Of a DNA stretch of 64,000 nucleotides, positions 21,477 through 33,676 are shown in pieces (positions within the stretch are counted from its first letter, which is position 1; every line of letters starts with the position of its first letter). The DNA is from Spirodela intermedia (taxonomy: Eukaryota > Streptophyta > Magnoliopsida > Alismatales > Araceae): the NCBI GenBank assembly GCA_902729315.2, contig LR746267.1:9728424-9792423 (forward strand). The letters run 5' to 3'. The translations under genes and the position numbers were made by a program. Below the pieces are notes generated by a model. The model had not been told where the DNA came from. It saw nothing but the letters and a program-made list of their open reading frames with translations, and ran no database searches.

Positions 21477-24120
21477 ATGTCAGTGATCGGATTCCTACTG
21501 TTCGCCTTCCTCACCACAGCCTCCAAGGCAAAGGCGGCTCCAGACACACTGCTGCCCTCCTGCAAAGCGACGTGCGGTGATATCGACATCCCCTACCCCT
21601 TCGGCATCGGCGAAGGCTGCTACGCGAAGGAGTACGGGGACTTCAGCATCAACTGCGAGGACAATTCCACGGCCTTCTTGAGCGACAGCGTTTATGAGAT
21701 TGTCAACATCTCCGTAACCGGCGAGCTGCGAATCAAGGGTTCGACTGGCTTCGACTGCTATGATACAAGAGGAAACAATAATTACTCCTTCCCCCAGGTT
21801 GATGTTGCCAAACTACCGTTTACGTTCTCGCACACCCGGAACAAGTTCGTCGTCGTCGGGTGCGACACGGATGCTTACATATGGGACCAATACGGCACGC
21901 GCTACTCCGGTGGCTGCATGTCCTACTGCGAGAGCTTGGAAAGCTTCAGGGACATACCGAATGGCAGCAGCTGCTCGGGCTTGGGCTGCTGCGAGGTCTC
22001 AATTCCCAGGGGCATCAATAACTATACCACTGATATGAGTAGCTACTACGGATACAATTATTCCATGGATTTCAACCATTGTGGGTTCATTTTCCTGGCT
22101 GAGCAGGGCCAATACACTTTCAGTGTCTCTGATCTGAGCTCTGATAGATTAGAAACACAAACTCTGCCCATCGTTCTCGACTGGTCCATCGGCGGTCAAA
22201 CATGCGAGGAAGCCAAGAAGAACCGGACCGTCCCTTACGCGTGCCGCAGCGACAACAGCCACTGCATCAAGTCGAACAATGGCGCCGGATATCTCTGCCA
22301 GTGCTCAACGGGCTACCAGGGCAATCCCTACCTCCCAAGAGGCTGTCATGGTATGGTCAATAAACGGATCAATTGCTTCGGTTATCAGCCGAAAGAGGAG
22401 GGATTTTAGCGATAGTTTAGTATAACAACTAGTCCTGGGTTCGGCCTTAAATGTATATGAACGTTCTTCTTTTCTCTCCTATGATGCCATGTAGATATCG
22501 ACGAATGCGCCCAAAGCCCGGATGCCTGCCCATCGAACGCAACCTGCGCCAACACGGTGGGCGGGTACGAGTGCACGTGTCCAGAGGGCTACCGATTGAA
22601 CCTCCATTTCACGGGGGAATGCGAAGGTACGATTTCGGCGGTCCCTGTGATCAACGGTTCAAGTGCCGAATGGTTTGATTATCCTATTTGACTCATATTT
22701 CCCCGCTGGGACTTGTCGTATCCATGCGAATGCAGATATTAACGAATGCGAGCGAAACCCATGTTCACCCGGCGAGTACTGCGACAACACAGACGGAAGC
22801 TACGAATGCAAATCAAGGAGCGGCGACATGTCGTTGCCTGTGAAGTTGGGACTCGGTCAGGAGAATCCTTTCACTCTTCCGAGCGACGGTCTCATTTCCA
22901 TTCATTTTGGAGCATATCCTCACTGAGATCTAGCTTTTGCAGGGGTCGGCGGCGGCTTGCTCGTTCTTCTGTCTGCAAGCGCCTTTACCTGCTGGGGATG
23001 TCAGAGAAGAAACCTCGCCGATCAGATGAGGAAGGTTGCCGAATTCAGACAGAAGATGTTCGAGCACAACGGCGGCCCGCTACTGCAGCAGTATATCTCT
23101 TCCCAGCCGGGAAATACGTTCAGGATATTCACGGAAGAGGATCTCGCCAAGGCCACGTCTGGCTTCGCTGACGACCAGATCATCGGGCGAGGAGGCCACG
23201 GCGTGGTCTACCTGGGAAGGATGGAAGATGACACCCTGGTGGCCATCAAGAAATCCAAAATGATGGACGAGAGGGAGAGCAAGGAGTTCGCACGGGAGAT
23301 GGCCATCCTCTCCCAAATCAACCACGTCAACGTGGTGAAGATTCTGGGTTGCTGCGTAGAAGTGGAAGTTCCCATGCTCGTCTACGAGTTCGTCCCCGGA
23401 GGTACGCTGTTTAGCGTCATTCATCGCCGGAATGAGAGGACAACGATCTCCCTGGGGGTCAGGCTGAGGATCGCCACAGAGGTCGCAGAAGCGCTGGCAT
23501 ACCTGCACTCCTACGCTTCCCCTCCAATTCTTCACAAGGACGTCAAGACCTCTAACATACTGCTAGAGGAGAACCACAGAGCAAAGATCTCCGATTTCGG
23601 GGCTTCTGATTTCGCACCTGTGGATGAAGCGGAGATCGCCAGCGTGGTTCAGGGGACCTGGGGGTACCTCGATCCCGAGTACCTGCAGACCTACCAATTC
23701 AGCGAGAAAAGCGACGTGTACAGCTTCGGGGTGGTCCTCGTCGAGCTTCTGACGGGAAGGAAACCTCTCGACCTCCAGGGACCGGTAGACAAGAGAGGCC
23801 TCGCCCTGACCTTCGGCTCCTTGTTGAGCGAAGAGAAGCTGGAGAACATTTTGGATCCACAAGTGACGGCGGAAGGTGATGCGGAGAGGCTGAGGGAGAT
23901 CGCTGAGCTCGCAGGTCGCTGCCTAAGCGTGAAGGGGGCGGATCGTCCGACCATGAAAGAGGTTTCGATAGCTCTGCAGTTACTGGGGCCATCCCGTGCG
24001 TACTATTCGGTTCCAAGGGACACCCCGGAGGAGGCGGAGAGTCTGTTAGACCACGAGCAATCAACGGCGGATTTAAGCAGTAAGAACCATACAATCCTCG
24101 AGATAGAGGCAGGTCGATGA
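21477..24120 (+). CDS. Wall-associated receptor kinase WAK1 (this window), 4 exons, 767 aa
   Basis: Exons by GT-AG sites: 21477-22350, 22495-22626, 22736-22855, 22943-24120; all junctions are phase 1 and the sum is 768 codons with the stop. WAKs are plasma-membrane receptors for pectin fragments in growth and defence. Order of parts: signal peptide (about 1-22), GUB_WAK domain ([18 protein letters not shown]...GC) with many cysteines, EGF domain from exon 2 (DIDEC..., residues 292-335), EGF_CA start from exon 3 (DINEC..., 336-375), transmembrane helix (about 376-395), kinase domain from about 450. Visible kinase residues: G-loop GRGGHGVVY from 457, K478 in VAIKK, HKD 573-575, DFG 593-595, [10 protein letters not shown]. 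The catalytic-loop arginine of HRD is lysine. WAK2 and WAK3 differ at one residue seen, KATCGD versus KTTCGD. Confidence 0.92.
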
Positions 24121-24251
24121 GCATGTCTTAGGCTGGTATAATCTGGAGGAAACGTCAGCTGAAATGTACGTTGAGATCGGAGCATTCTCGTTTCCCTCTT
24201 CTTGCGCAACGGAAATTTGATGCAAAACGGAAGAGATCGTCTTCTACCGTG

Positions 24252-25310
24252 TGATATCACTTTGGACATCGTAAAGAAAATGATAAAAAAATAAATATTT
24301 ATAAACCGAATTAAAATTAAATTTCGGTCGTCCACAGGGATGATGGTCAATCTGGATATGAATTTCTTTCGTTCAAAACAATTTAGTGAAATAAAAATAA
24401 ATAACAAATAATAACTAAATAAAATAATCTTCTCCGCACTTTAACTCTTCCAAATTGCTTGAGCTCTAAATCTTCGAATTTTGATGTTTTCCCAAGTTCA
24501 GCATTGATAAGTGACTCGAGAGCTGCAAAATTTTCGAGAGAAAATGGCAGAGAAAATCGCAAAAATAAAAGAAAATTAAATGATGGAAAATATACCTAAA
24601 ATCGGGAAAAACAGGACAGGAAGGAGAAAATACGACCGCCGGCGGTGAAACGGGAAAACAATTTCGATTCAAATCCGTATAAAACACGTCTAAACTATGA
24701 AAATAAATTTATTTGAACGATCTTAAGCAAGTTACATTTCATTAGAATCCCTAAAATATCAATCAGAAGAACTAAAAAAATGAAATTAATCGAGGAACTC
24801 GTCCATGTCTGTCACTGAGGAACAGAGTGTCGTCCCGGTAGAAAATGGAACAGAAAAGAGATTAAAACGTGATAAAAATACGGTTTAAAATGCTTAATCT
24901 CGTCGTCTGACTGTCACCCAGAAGTTGAAATAATCTAAAACGAAAATAAAATCGAATCAAAAGGGAAATCTAATTCGCAATCACCGTCCGTCGCTTCGCT
25001 CGTCTGTCACCCGAAAACAGAGTACCATGAATGCGAAATCGTCTAAAACGCGGTGAAAAAAAAGGAATTAAGGCCTTAATATCGTCTTCTGACTGTCACC
25101 CAACGAAGAATTAAGAAGGAACCAAAATGAAACGCAACTAAAAGAGAAATCGAACTCGCAAGCGCCCAATGTTTGACGTGTGCATGAACGACGTGGCAGT
25201 AATTGTTGAACGTGGCCCAAAAATGCTGACTTGGTCCATGACTCGTCCTCCCAGTTATGTGGCCGCCATGAATCGCTGCATTTTGTTCTCATTATTTTGA
25301 TAATTTATAT
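24252..25310 (-). mobile_element. LTR of a second Gypsy-like family (L2), ends uncertain
   Basis: Read on the minus strand it ends ...CATCCCTGTGGACGACCG...GTGATATCA just downstream of WAK1, and has the AT-rich, gene-free look of an LTR. An internal tandem duplication of about 181 bp carries GGGTGACAGTCAGA(A/C)GACGA twice. No reverse transcriptase is attached, so it is a solo LTR or part of one. I found no target-site duplication, and the outer end near 25.3-25.5 kb is not fixed. Copies lie at 48528-49586 and 58676-59734. Confidence 0.6.
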
Positions 25311-25614
25311 ATTACTGAAAAATGGCTGAATAAATGTCTTCATAAATTTTCTAAAAAAATCCAAAATAAATCTATTTTCTAATTTTAACTTCATGAGTAA
25401 TCTCCTGTCAATTATAAAATAATTCTCAAGACTATAACCCATGTAAGAATTAACCCATATAAGGGTTAATTCTTCCCTGAAGTGGAAAGAGAGCGATGAC
25501 GAGGTCAATGGATGTGTAGAGGAAATGAGGCAGAGCTGGCACCTCGATAAGACGTAAGGAGGTCCATTATTATACATACGCAAAGCTTTGCACCATATTC
25601 TTTCAATCAACGAG

Positions 25615-25900
25615 ATCGTTGACCATTTGATTTCGCCGGATCTTCCCTAACCCCAAGGCAAAGAAGTCCAACAGTCGGTAGGTTCGTAGGCCCCACGCAT
25701 CGGCAAGTTGACGTTGGGGATATCTTAGATCGATTCATTGTCCACCTGCAGTGATGGCGAGAGCACCAAGTTGGCGTGGGCTTTCCAAGTCAAGAAGAGT
25801 AAAGTCAACAGGACCTCGGTTGAAAAGGTCGCCGAGGAGTCGAGTTATTGGGCTTTCGCTGTCGGAAGCTAGGCTCATCGTTGGCTCCCGATGGACTCCC
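25615..25900 (+). repeat. WAK upstream-region relic before WAK pseudogene B
   Basis: Matches 20800-21066 upstream of WAK1: TTGACCATTTGATTTCGCCGG, ACCAAGTTGGCGTGGGCTT, GTCGCCGAGGAGTCGAGTTATTGGG, GTCGGAAGCTAGGCTCATCG. It shows that the promoter region was duplicated with the WAK pseudogene that follows. Copies: about 47938-48223 and 58086-58371. Confidence 0.7.
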
Positions 25901-25983
25901 AGAGGCTGCCGCTCTAAGTAATGACTAGGACGGTCTCCTGATTAGTTTGAGTGTTGCTTTTTACCATGGAGTGTCCGTCCTTT

Positions 25984-25986
<3 letters not shown>

Positions 25987-26050
<64 letters not shown>

Positions 26051-26130
26051 GATGAAAGGATAGAGAGAGAAACACAGAGAGATAAATAGATAGATAAATT
26101 GAGAGAAAGAGAGAGAGAGAGAGCGAGAAA
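25987..26130 (+). repeat. (GA)n and (GACA)n tract before WAK pseudogene B
   Basis: Long GA run, four to five GACA units, then GATA/GA-rich DNA, joined directly to WAK coding similarity. It holds the same position as the GA-rich leader of WAK1 but is expanded. Confidence 0.9.
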
Positions 26131-26632
26131 GACTCCGCATCAAGTTCGACTGCTATGATAGAAAAGGAAACAATAATTACTCCGTCCCGCAGGTTGATGT
26201 TACCAGTCTACCGTTTACGTTATCGCACACCCGGAAATAGTTTGTCGTCGTCGGGTGCGACACGGATGCTTACATATGGGACCAACACGGCACGCGCTAC
26301 TGCAGTGCCTGCATGTCCTACTGCGAGAGCTTGGAAAGCTTCAGGGACATACCGAATGGCAGCAGCTGCGAGGTCTCAATTCCCAGGGGCATCAATAACT
26401 ATACCATTGATATGGCACCTACTACGCATACAATTATTCCATGGATTTCAATCATTGTGGATTCATTTCCCTGGCTGGGCAGGGTCAATACACTTTCAGT
26501 GTCTCTGATCTGAGCTTTGACAGATTAGAAACACAAACTCTGCCTATTGTTCTTGACTGGTCCATCAGCGGTCAAACATGCAAGGAAGCCAAGAAGAACC
26601 AGACCGTCCCTTACACATGCTGCAGCGATAAC
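26131..26632 (+). pseudogene. WAK pseudogene B, GUB_WAK exon remnant
   Basis: Starts within exon 1 (RIKFDCYDRKGNNNYSVPQVDV) without signal peptide, then follows WAK1 closely: [70 protein letters not shown] replaces the codon after HTRK, an eight-residue piece (SGLGCCEV region) is shortened, and a frameshift follows INNYTIDM. It is cut at CSDN by the LTR starting at 26633. The kinase tail of the same gene is probably the relic at 30.87-31.42 kb. Identical relics lie in the inverted arm. Confidence 0.85.
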
Positions 26633-29600
26633 TGTTAAACTTGGTCAAATTTGACCGTTTCCTATAGAGTGCCATCATCGGAGCAAAGGACGGGAAGTTT
26701 CCATCTTTGACACTGATCTTGACAGTTACAAATAGAGTAGAAGGCACACGAATTGGCATTGCCACTTTTTACTCTTCTTCCTTCTTGATCTTATTCTGCG
26801 TTTTACTTTCGTTGTCTATTCTCTAGTTTTGTTGTAGACTCTCTCCCATTGAGAGGTTTATTTTAGTTGAGTATTTTTCTTTGGGGATTTCCTTTGTCTT
26901 TGTTCGCATGCTTCTGTCAACCTTTCCGCCATCATTTGGCTTTTGTAACAAATTGGTATCAGAACTACTTTGTGGAAGGTTTAATGGCATCGACGAAGGT
27001 GGAACTTCTTCAGCTCGACAAAAAGACAAACTTCACGCTATGGCAAGTCAAGATGAAGGCAGTTCTTATGCAACTAGATCTAGAAGATGCTCTTTTTCCA
27101 ACGATACCTGCTTCATGGACTGAGGATCATAAGAAAATGGTAAATCAAAAGGCTCTAACTCAAATACAACTTCATCTCACAAATGACATCATTAGGGACG
27201 TTCAAAAGGAGACAAAAGCTCATAAGTTATGGTCAAGGCTTGACGAGATATGTATGGTTAAAATTGTCACCCGACAAAATCTTGTCAAGCAACGACTATT
27301 CAATCTACAGATGATGGAAGGTACTTCTTTGGAATCCCATTTAGCCACTTTTAAGGATATTATGACATAACTTGAAGCTCTTGATGTAAATACGTTAATT
27401 GAATAGGATCTTTGCTCCCTACTTCTTATGTCTCTACCATCATCTTTTTCAGGCTTTTGGGATATTCTATTTTATGGGTCTAAAGGTCTATCCCTTGAGA
27501 GTATTTATGAAGCTCTCTCATCCAAGGAAATCATATGCAAGTTCTCAAAGATGACTACATTGTCTCAAGCTGAAGGCCTTGTCATCCGAAGACGTGATCT
27601 TGAGAGATAGAAAAATACTTCAAGAGGTTGATCTAGGTCACACCATCCTGACAGAACTTGGAATTATTGCAAGAAGAAGGGTCACATTAAAACAAGATGT
27701 TACAAGCTTCAAAACAAGATGAAGAGGGAAACCTCCAAGGCAAATCAACCTTCCTCGTCTGATCAACCTGCTACAAATATAACCCCATCTCTTGATTCTG
27801 CTGAAATTCTTGTTGTGGTAGAATGTGAATCAAATGCATCAGGAGAATGGGTTTTAGATTCTGTTGGTACCTTTCACATATGCTTTAATCGAGAGGCATT
27901 TACTTCACTTATTTCATCTTCCATCAGTGTCGTTTTGATGGAAAATAACTCCTCTTGCAAAGTTGAGGTATTAGGAATGTTTCCATAAAAATGTTTGATG
28001 ACAAAGTTCATACTCTAAGCAATGTTAGATATGTTCCTAAGTTGAAGAGAAATCTCACATCTCTCAACACATTGAATTCTCAGGGATATAAATTTATTGG
28101 AGAAGGTGGTATTCTTAAAGTTTGCAAAGGCTCTTTGGTTATATTAAAAGATCATCGAAAGATGACAAATTTATATGTTCTCGAAGGCAATATTATTACA
28201 GGTGATATGGCTCTGGCTAGCTCATCACATTTTGCAGAAGATACTACAAAATTATCGCATATGTGGCTTGGACATATGGGCGAGTAAGGAATGGCTGAAT
28301 TATGTAAATTTGGACTACTTGATAGAATAAAATCAAGTAGTTTGGAATTCTGTGAACACTACTTGTATGACAAACAAGTTCATTTCAATTTTCTAGTAGG
28401 TCAGTACAAATAAATCTACTAGAATTCTAAACTATGTGCATTCAGATATTTGGGGGCCGTCAAGTGTCGTGTCACATGGAGGAGCCTCATATATGTTGAC
28501 TTTCATCGATGACTACTCGAGAAAGATATGAGTTTATTTTTTGAAAAATAAATCTAAGGCACTTTAGCATTTTAAAGAATGAAAAATAATGATAGAGAAG
28601 CAAATTGATCAATTTATTAAAGTTTTACGAACTGATAATGGGATAGATATTGCTCAAATCAATTTCAAGATTTCTACAAATCTGAAGGCATCTTAAGACA
28701 TCTCACAATCCGACACACATTGCAGTAGAATGGTGTAGCAGAACGAATGAATTGAATCATTCTTGAGAAAGTTCATTGTCTACTATCAAATGTTTTTTTA
28801 CTAAAACAATTTTGAGCTGAGGCAGCAAATATGGTAGTGTACTTCATTAACATATCTCCTTCTCTTGCCATCGGGAAAAAGATTGCTCAAGAAGTTTGGT
28901 TTGGCTCTCTTGGTGATTATTTTGCTCTCATGATCTTTAGTTGTCCTACCTATGCTTGCATAAATACCAGTAAACTTGAACCTCATTCTATCAAATGTAT
29001 TTTTCTTGGTTTTAAAGTAGGAGTAAAATAATATAAATTATATCACCCTAAGGATCAAAAGATTATCTATAGTAGAGATGTTGTCTTTGTTGTGGCGGCG
29101 ACTATGAAGCCACCTATTATGAGTTGAGAAACAGATGCTCTACAATAGTCCACGGTGAATCAAAAGGTTGATATTGAAACTTCAAATTCATTCTCACGGG
29201 TACGTCACGAGATAGAACAACATGCTCTGGCTATTATCTCACCTCCTCCTCATACTCAAGGTGTTGGAATGCAACAATAGACCTATTCTATAGCCTTGAA
29301 TCTATCTCAAAGAAAGATTCAACCTCTATTGAGGTATGTACATGCAAACTATGTGGCATATGCATTGACTGTTGCTGAAGAAATTGATAGTTTAGATGAA
29401 CCAACTTCTTTTGAAAAAGTATTTGCTCTAATGCCTATCTAAGTGGGTATCTACAATGCAAGAGGAGATTGAATCATTAAGGAGAAATTTTACTTGGGAC
29501 TTGGTAGAGCTTTCAAAGAACAAGAATCTTATTCGTTGTAAATGGGTTTATAAGTACAAGGAGGGCATTCTTGGGGTTGAAGAACCTAAGTACAAAGTTA

Positions 29601-30163
29601 GGCTAGTGGCAAAAGGCTTTAGTCAAGTTCTTAGAGTGAACTATAATGAGATATTTCCTCTTGTGGTCAAACATTCTTCCATTCATGACATCCTTAGCTT
29701 AACTACTCATAATGATTATGTGCTCGAACAAAATAAATGTCAAGACAGTTTTTCTCCATGGAGAACTTGAAGAGGAAATATATATGCTTCAATTATAGGG
29801 CTTTGTTGACACCAAACATGATAAATTAGTCTACAAGCTAAATCGGCCTCTCTACGGTCTGCAGTAGTCACCTAGACAATGATATAAGAAGTTTAATTCT
29901 TTTATATCCACTTTGATATTGTGATACTGCATATCAATATACTTTGACCTAGAAGAGAATGCTAGGGATATGTCCTCTCTATGGTCTCTAGAAAAGTTTA
30001 CCCAAAGAAGAATGCTAGGGATATGTTAACAAATGTCATCATATTAGAGAAGTTAAAACATTATTTGAATTTGATTCATGTTGTAGGTACTTTGTAGAAG
30101 GTGGAGAACTTACAGTATGGACAGACGTCAACTTTGGGTGTAGCAATGATGGTTGACAAAGTG
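26633..30163 (+). mobile_element. Ty1/Copia retrotransposon inserted in WAK pseudogene B, inactive
   Basis: A 318-bp 5' LTR (26633-26950) begins TGTTA and ends TAACA, followed by the primer-binding-site phrase TTGGTATCAGAAC at 26954, which fits initiator tRNA-Met. Interior: gag from about 26984 (MASTKVELLQLDKKTNFTLW, UBN2 type), a zinc-knuckle remnant CKKKGHIKTRC near 27668 lacking its first cysteine, protease WVLDSVGTFHI where the family has DSG, GAG-pre-integrase LSHMWLGHMGE near 28250, integrase FIDDYSRK near 28503, RT YKVRLVAKGFSQ near 29590, and the RNase H tail ARDMLTNVIILEKLKHYLNL ending in a stop near 30095. Most of RT/RNase H is deleted and no matching 3' LTR was found. Confidence 0.85.
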
Positions 30164-30864
30164 GAATTTGTTGGTGGTGTCAGCCCATTACAACTAACCT
30201 ATTCGAGAAATGTGCAAGAAACATTTTCCTCTTTGACTCACTCAAGAGATGTGTAAGAAGTGAGGGGTGGTGACATGGTTGTCACCTTATCTTGTCTGAC
30301 CTATTTGGGGGTTGTGCAGGGAGAGAGAGACAGTTGTCACCTCATTCTTTTTGACCTGTTTGGGGGTTGTGTAAGGAAAGAGGGAGTGGGAAATGAGGGA
30401 GGTTGAAATAATCACCTCTGATATGTGTGGGCTCACTTACACATAAGTTGAGATGCCTCTTTTTAGGGGATGGTTATCTTTTCCTATTTTTTATAAATAG
30501 ATTATATATTTTACCTTTTTTGAGTATGATGGATGACGAGATTTATCTCTCTTCTTTGATTATATTCTCTCTCTTTGTCAATTCTCTTCTTCTTTTTTAA
30601 TCTCTTATCTCTATTCAATTACAGGTGAAGTCTTTATAGAAGGAGATAAGAGTCCATTATTAAATCTTCAATATGTGAGTTATTTCAAAGGCGTTGATAT
30701 ATGAATTAAAGATGTCTGATAGAAATCTTATTCTCATCAGAATTATTGATAACTTAGTGATTTCTCTTCTATTTGCTCTCATTGATATCTAAAAATTAAG
30801 TTCATATTATTATTGTGATTTTGTGCTTACATATTTATTCTTATACAAGACCTTAAGATATTAC
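30164..30864. other. LTR-like leader DNA of uncertain family
   Basis: Begins with TGTTGGTGG near 30169, holds two copies of a ~55-bp unit (GTTGTCACCT... at 30278 and 30333), then TATAAATA at 30492 and a pyrimidine-rich leader. It could be the 3' LTR of a Copia element recombined with the one upstream, but it does not match the 5' LTR at 26633-26950. No gene seen. Confidence 0.4.
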
Positions 30865-31418
30865 TAGAGGAGATTTACAGAACAAAGATTTTGGATTTCG
30901 GGGCTTTTGATTTTACATCGATGGATGAAATGAAGATCGCCATTGTGGTTTAGGGGACCTACAGGTACCTCCATCCTAAATACTTACAGACTTACCTTGC
31001 TAGTGAGAAAAGCAATGTGTACAACTTTGGGGTAGTCCTCATCTAGCTTCTGATGGGAAGGAAGCCACTCCACCTCCATGGACTGGTAGACAAGAGAGGC
31101 CTCGCTCTGACCTTCATCTCCTTGTTGACTGAAGACAAGCTGGACAACATTTTGGATCCACAAGTGTCGGCGGAAGGTGATGTGGAAACGCTTAGGGAGA
31201 TCACGGAGCTCATAGGTTCCTAAGTTGTGAATGGAGAGGATCATCTGACCATGAAGGAGGTTCCGACGGCTCTGCACATGTTTGGGCCATCCCATGAGCA
31301 GTCTTTGGTTCCAAAGCACACTCTAGAGGAGGTGGAGAGTCCATTAGACCGCAAGCAATCAACGGCATCTTTGAGCAGGAAGAAGTATTCAGTCCTTGAG
31401 ATAGACGCAGACCGATGA
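30865..31418 (+). pseudogene. WAK pseudogene B, kinase C-terminal half
   Basis: Follows WAK1 exon 4 from [16 protein letters not shown] to the stop and 3' UTR: the relic reads LDFGAFDFTSMDEMKIAIVV, then a TAG where WAK1 has GTW, then [56 protein letters not shown] and the ending LEIDADR. In-frame stops (after VV, in place of Glu in VELL, and after LIGS) make it non-functional. Similarity continues about 100 bp past the stop, so the end of the gene is natural. Confidence 0.88.
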
Positions 31419-31539
31419 AAATGCCTTAGGCTGGTATAATCTGAAGGAAATGTCCAATGAAAAGATTGTAGGGCATCAGAGAGTCTTCCTTTCCCTCTTC
31501 TTACATGGCGGAAATCTGATGCAAAATGCACATGAGAGA

Positions 31540-32207
31540 GGGATAATGGGAAATGGCGAGAACAGGAGCACACAAGACTTAGTTGTTTCGAGAAATCTCT
31601 TACGTCTATAGTTGTACACAGATCAAGCTCCCTTCCAGATATCCTCTCTTACAGCCCTCCAGCGCCAAAATGACTTCACACGCCCTGATTGCATGAGATG
31701 GTGGTGTCTCCGCTCATAAACAAATGATTAGCATTTAAATTCATCGGGACAAAGGATAAAAATGTCCTTGAAAATCAAAAAGAATTATGGGGGATTTCGC
31801 CCCAGCCCCCTTGAGACCTTTCCCTTAGGGACACTGCTTCCCTTGGAGTTGAGGATTATCCCTTATTGGCCCCTACTGGGTTTATTGGGCTCTCGGTGAT
31901 AACGGGGATTTAACTCCTTTCGGGCCCCTGTGCATTTTTCCATAATTTTGTGATTGATGGGACACCCGCCATCTTTTTTTAGGGCGTCTAAAGGTGGGCT
32001 GTGAGTGTGTTGGCGTTGAGAGTTGTAAGATGATTCTCCTGAAGGCAGAAGATATAGGTGTGACTATGGACGTATGGGGCTTCTCCAAACCATGTAAAAT
32101 AGATGTGTTCCTTCTTCTTGCCTCTCTCCCTCTCTCTCTTATGGTGTTATTTGCATCATACTTCCGCTGTCCAAGAAACGGAAACAAAAACATTTCGATC
32201 CCCAACA
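31540..32207 (+). mobile_element. LTR relic of the first Copia family
   Basis: Shares GTGTGACTAT(A/G)GACG and a GTGTTCCTTCTTCTTGCC stretch with the 3' LTR near 12.85 kb, and ends GATCCCCAACA like the 5' LTR at 8854-8864. No internal region follows. Its start is not defined. Confidence 0.55.
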
Positions 32208-32481
32208 CACGATCGAGAGTATCAAAGGAGATCGTTCGGAATCTTGGTAAACGAAAAGAAGGGGATGGATGAGCTTCTTTGAGTTTGAAGAGCTAGTGAA
32301 TCAAATTCCTTTCGCAGACAAGCTTGAGGGTAAGCGAGAATGTAAACCAGAGGTCTCATTATGTTACTCTTTGAGGAATAAACAGAGAGGGAGCGATGGA
32401 CAGTCAGAGAAAGGGAGAGCGCAACAATGACCTTGAGGGAGGAGAAACCTGGAATGAGGGAGAGAGCGATAGTGAGCATGC
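32208..32481. other. Short unassigned stretch with GA-rich local repeats
   Basis: Ends in an imperfect direct repeat (GGGAGGAGAAACCTATAGAG style units) leading into the inverted-repeat arm. No gene. Confidence 0.5.
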
Positions 32482-32568
32482 GGGAGGAGAAACCTATAGA
32501 GAGGGAGAGAGCGAGAGTGAGCAAGTGAGAGGAGAAACCTAGAGAGAGGGGACTGAACGACAAATCTC

Positions 32569-32811
32569 TTGAAAACTCAACTGCCGAAGGGTAGGATCGT
32601 TATAATTGGCTCTTCTTTCCCCCTTGCAACTTATCCTATCCGCGAGAATGTAAATATTGGCAAATGCGAGTGGAACAAAGAGGAAACCTACGAATGCAAA
32701 TTAACGAGTGGCAACATATCGTTGCCTTTGAAGTTGGGTTTCGGTCAGGAGAATCGTTCCGCTCTTCCCAGCCATGGTCTCATTTCCTTTACTGGCGTAT
32801 GTCGTCACTGA
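32569..32811 (+). pseudogene. WAK pseudogene C, EGF exon 3 remnant
   Basis: Corresponds to WAK1 22700-22920, including intron: NVNIGKCEWNKEETYECK, then LTSGNISLPLKLGFGQEN against [18 protein letters not shown]. The DINEC start is damaged to VNIGKC. It sits downstream of the kinase tail of pseudogene B, in the wrong order for that gene, so it comes from a different copy. Not expected to be expressed. Confidence 0.8.
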
Positions 32812-32817
32812 GCTCTA

Positions 32818-32826
32818 GATAGATGA

Positions 32827-32862
<36 letters not shown>

Positions 32863-32892
32863 AGAGAGATAAATAGATAGACAGATACAAAG

Positions 32893-32928
<36 letters not shown>

Positions 32929-32970
32929 ATAGATAGACAGATACAAAGAGAGAGAGAGAGAGAGATAAAC
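32818..32970. repeat. GATA/(GA)n microsatellite
   Basis: GATA units, then alternating GA runs with a ~60-bp higher-order repeat (AAATAGATAGACAGATACAAAGAGA twice). The equivalent tract in the inverted arm at about 44040-44230 is expanded. Confidence 0.9.
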
Positions 32971-33571
32971 AGAGGTGTTCTTTCGAAGTCACAGTTGACA
33001 AAGTGGTGGCAACACAGCCTGCAGTGTCACTAACATCCCTGCTGTCAGCATGTCAACTTTAATAAAAAAATGCACGTTGGAAGGTAATCATATGAACAGT
33101 TGCCTTCTAACAGGCTAATGGAGACCAATAATCACATTCTGTCTTGTAGCTTTTAATTATAACATGATGATATGATCAACAAATTAAGCAGGTAGAACCA
33201 TTAAATTATGGACAACTACAGATGATGGTTGGCAATGGTTACATTCTGATGGTTATTTCGTTTTTTGAGTAATATGCACAAGAAAAAAAAAATCGGGTGG
33301 AAAAGACTGGAGGGTCATCATTAGCTGAGTGACTGCTGATACCACTCTCCATTGAGGTGCATTAGGTCGGAGTGTCAGACAATTTCATCTGTGTTCATGT
33401 TGCACTGGGGTTAGGAGAGGGGGATGGGTGCGGATTGTTTTCTACTTGTCATTTTTGGTGGCCTTTTGAAAAAAGTTTGGGAAAAGAAAAAACTTTATCA
33501 TTTTTGATGTGGATTGTGAGAATTTTTGTTGGAAGTAAGAATATGAACTTGTATGAGCTATCTTGTTACAG

Positions 33572-33676
33572 TTCTTCGTTGGCTTGTTTGATGGAACTTT
33601 AAAGAAAAAAATGTGCCTGAATTCAAACGAATCAACTTTTTTAAAGACAGTGCATGCATATACTTCTGAATTTAAG
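33572..33676 (+). other. Exon-like segment with consensus splice sites, gene unknown
   Basis: A 105-nt segment open for 35 codons (FFVGLFDGTLKKKMCLNSNE...), bounded by TTACAG and AAG/GTAAGA. It reads like an internal exon of an ordinary gene rather than a retroelement, but I do not recognise the protein. It is duplicated in reverse in the other arm. A relic of a host gene is the simplest reading. Confidence 0.35.
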
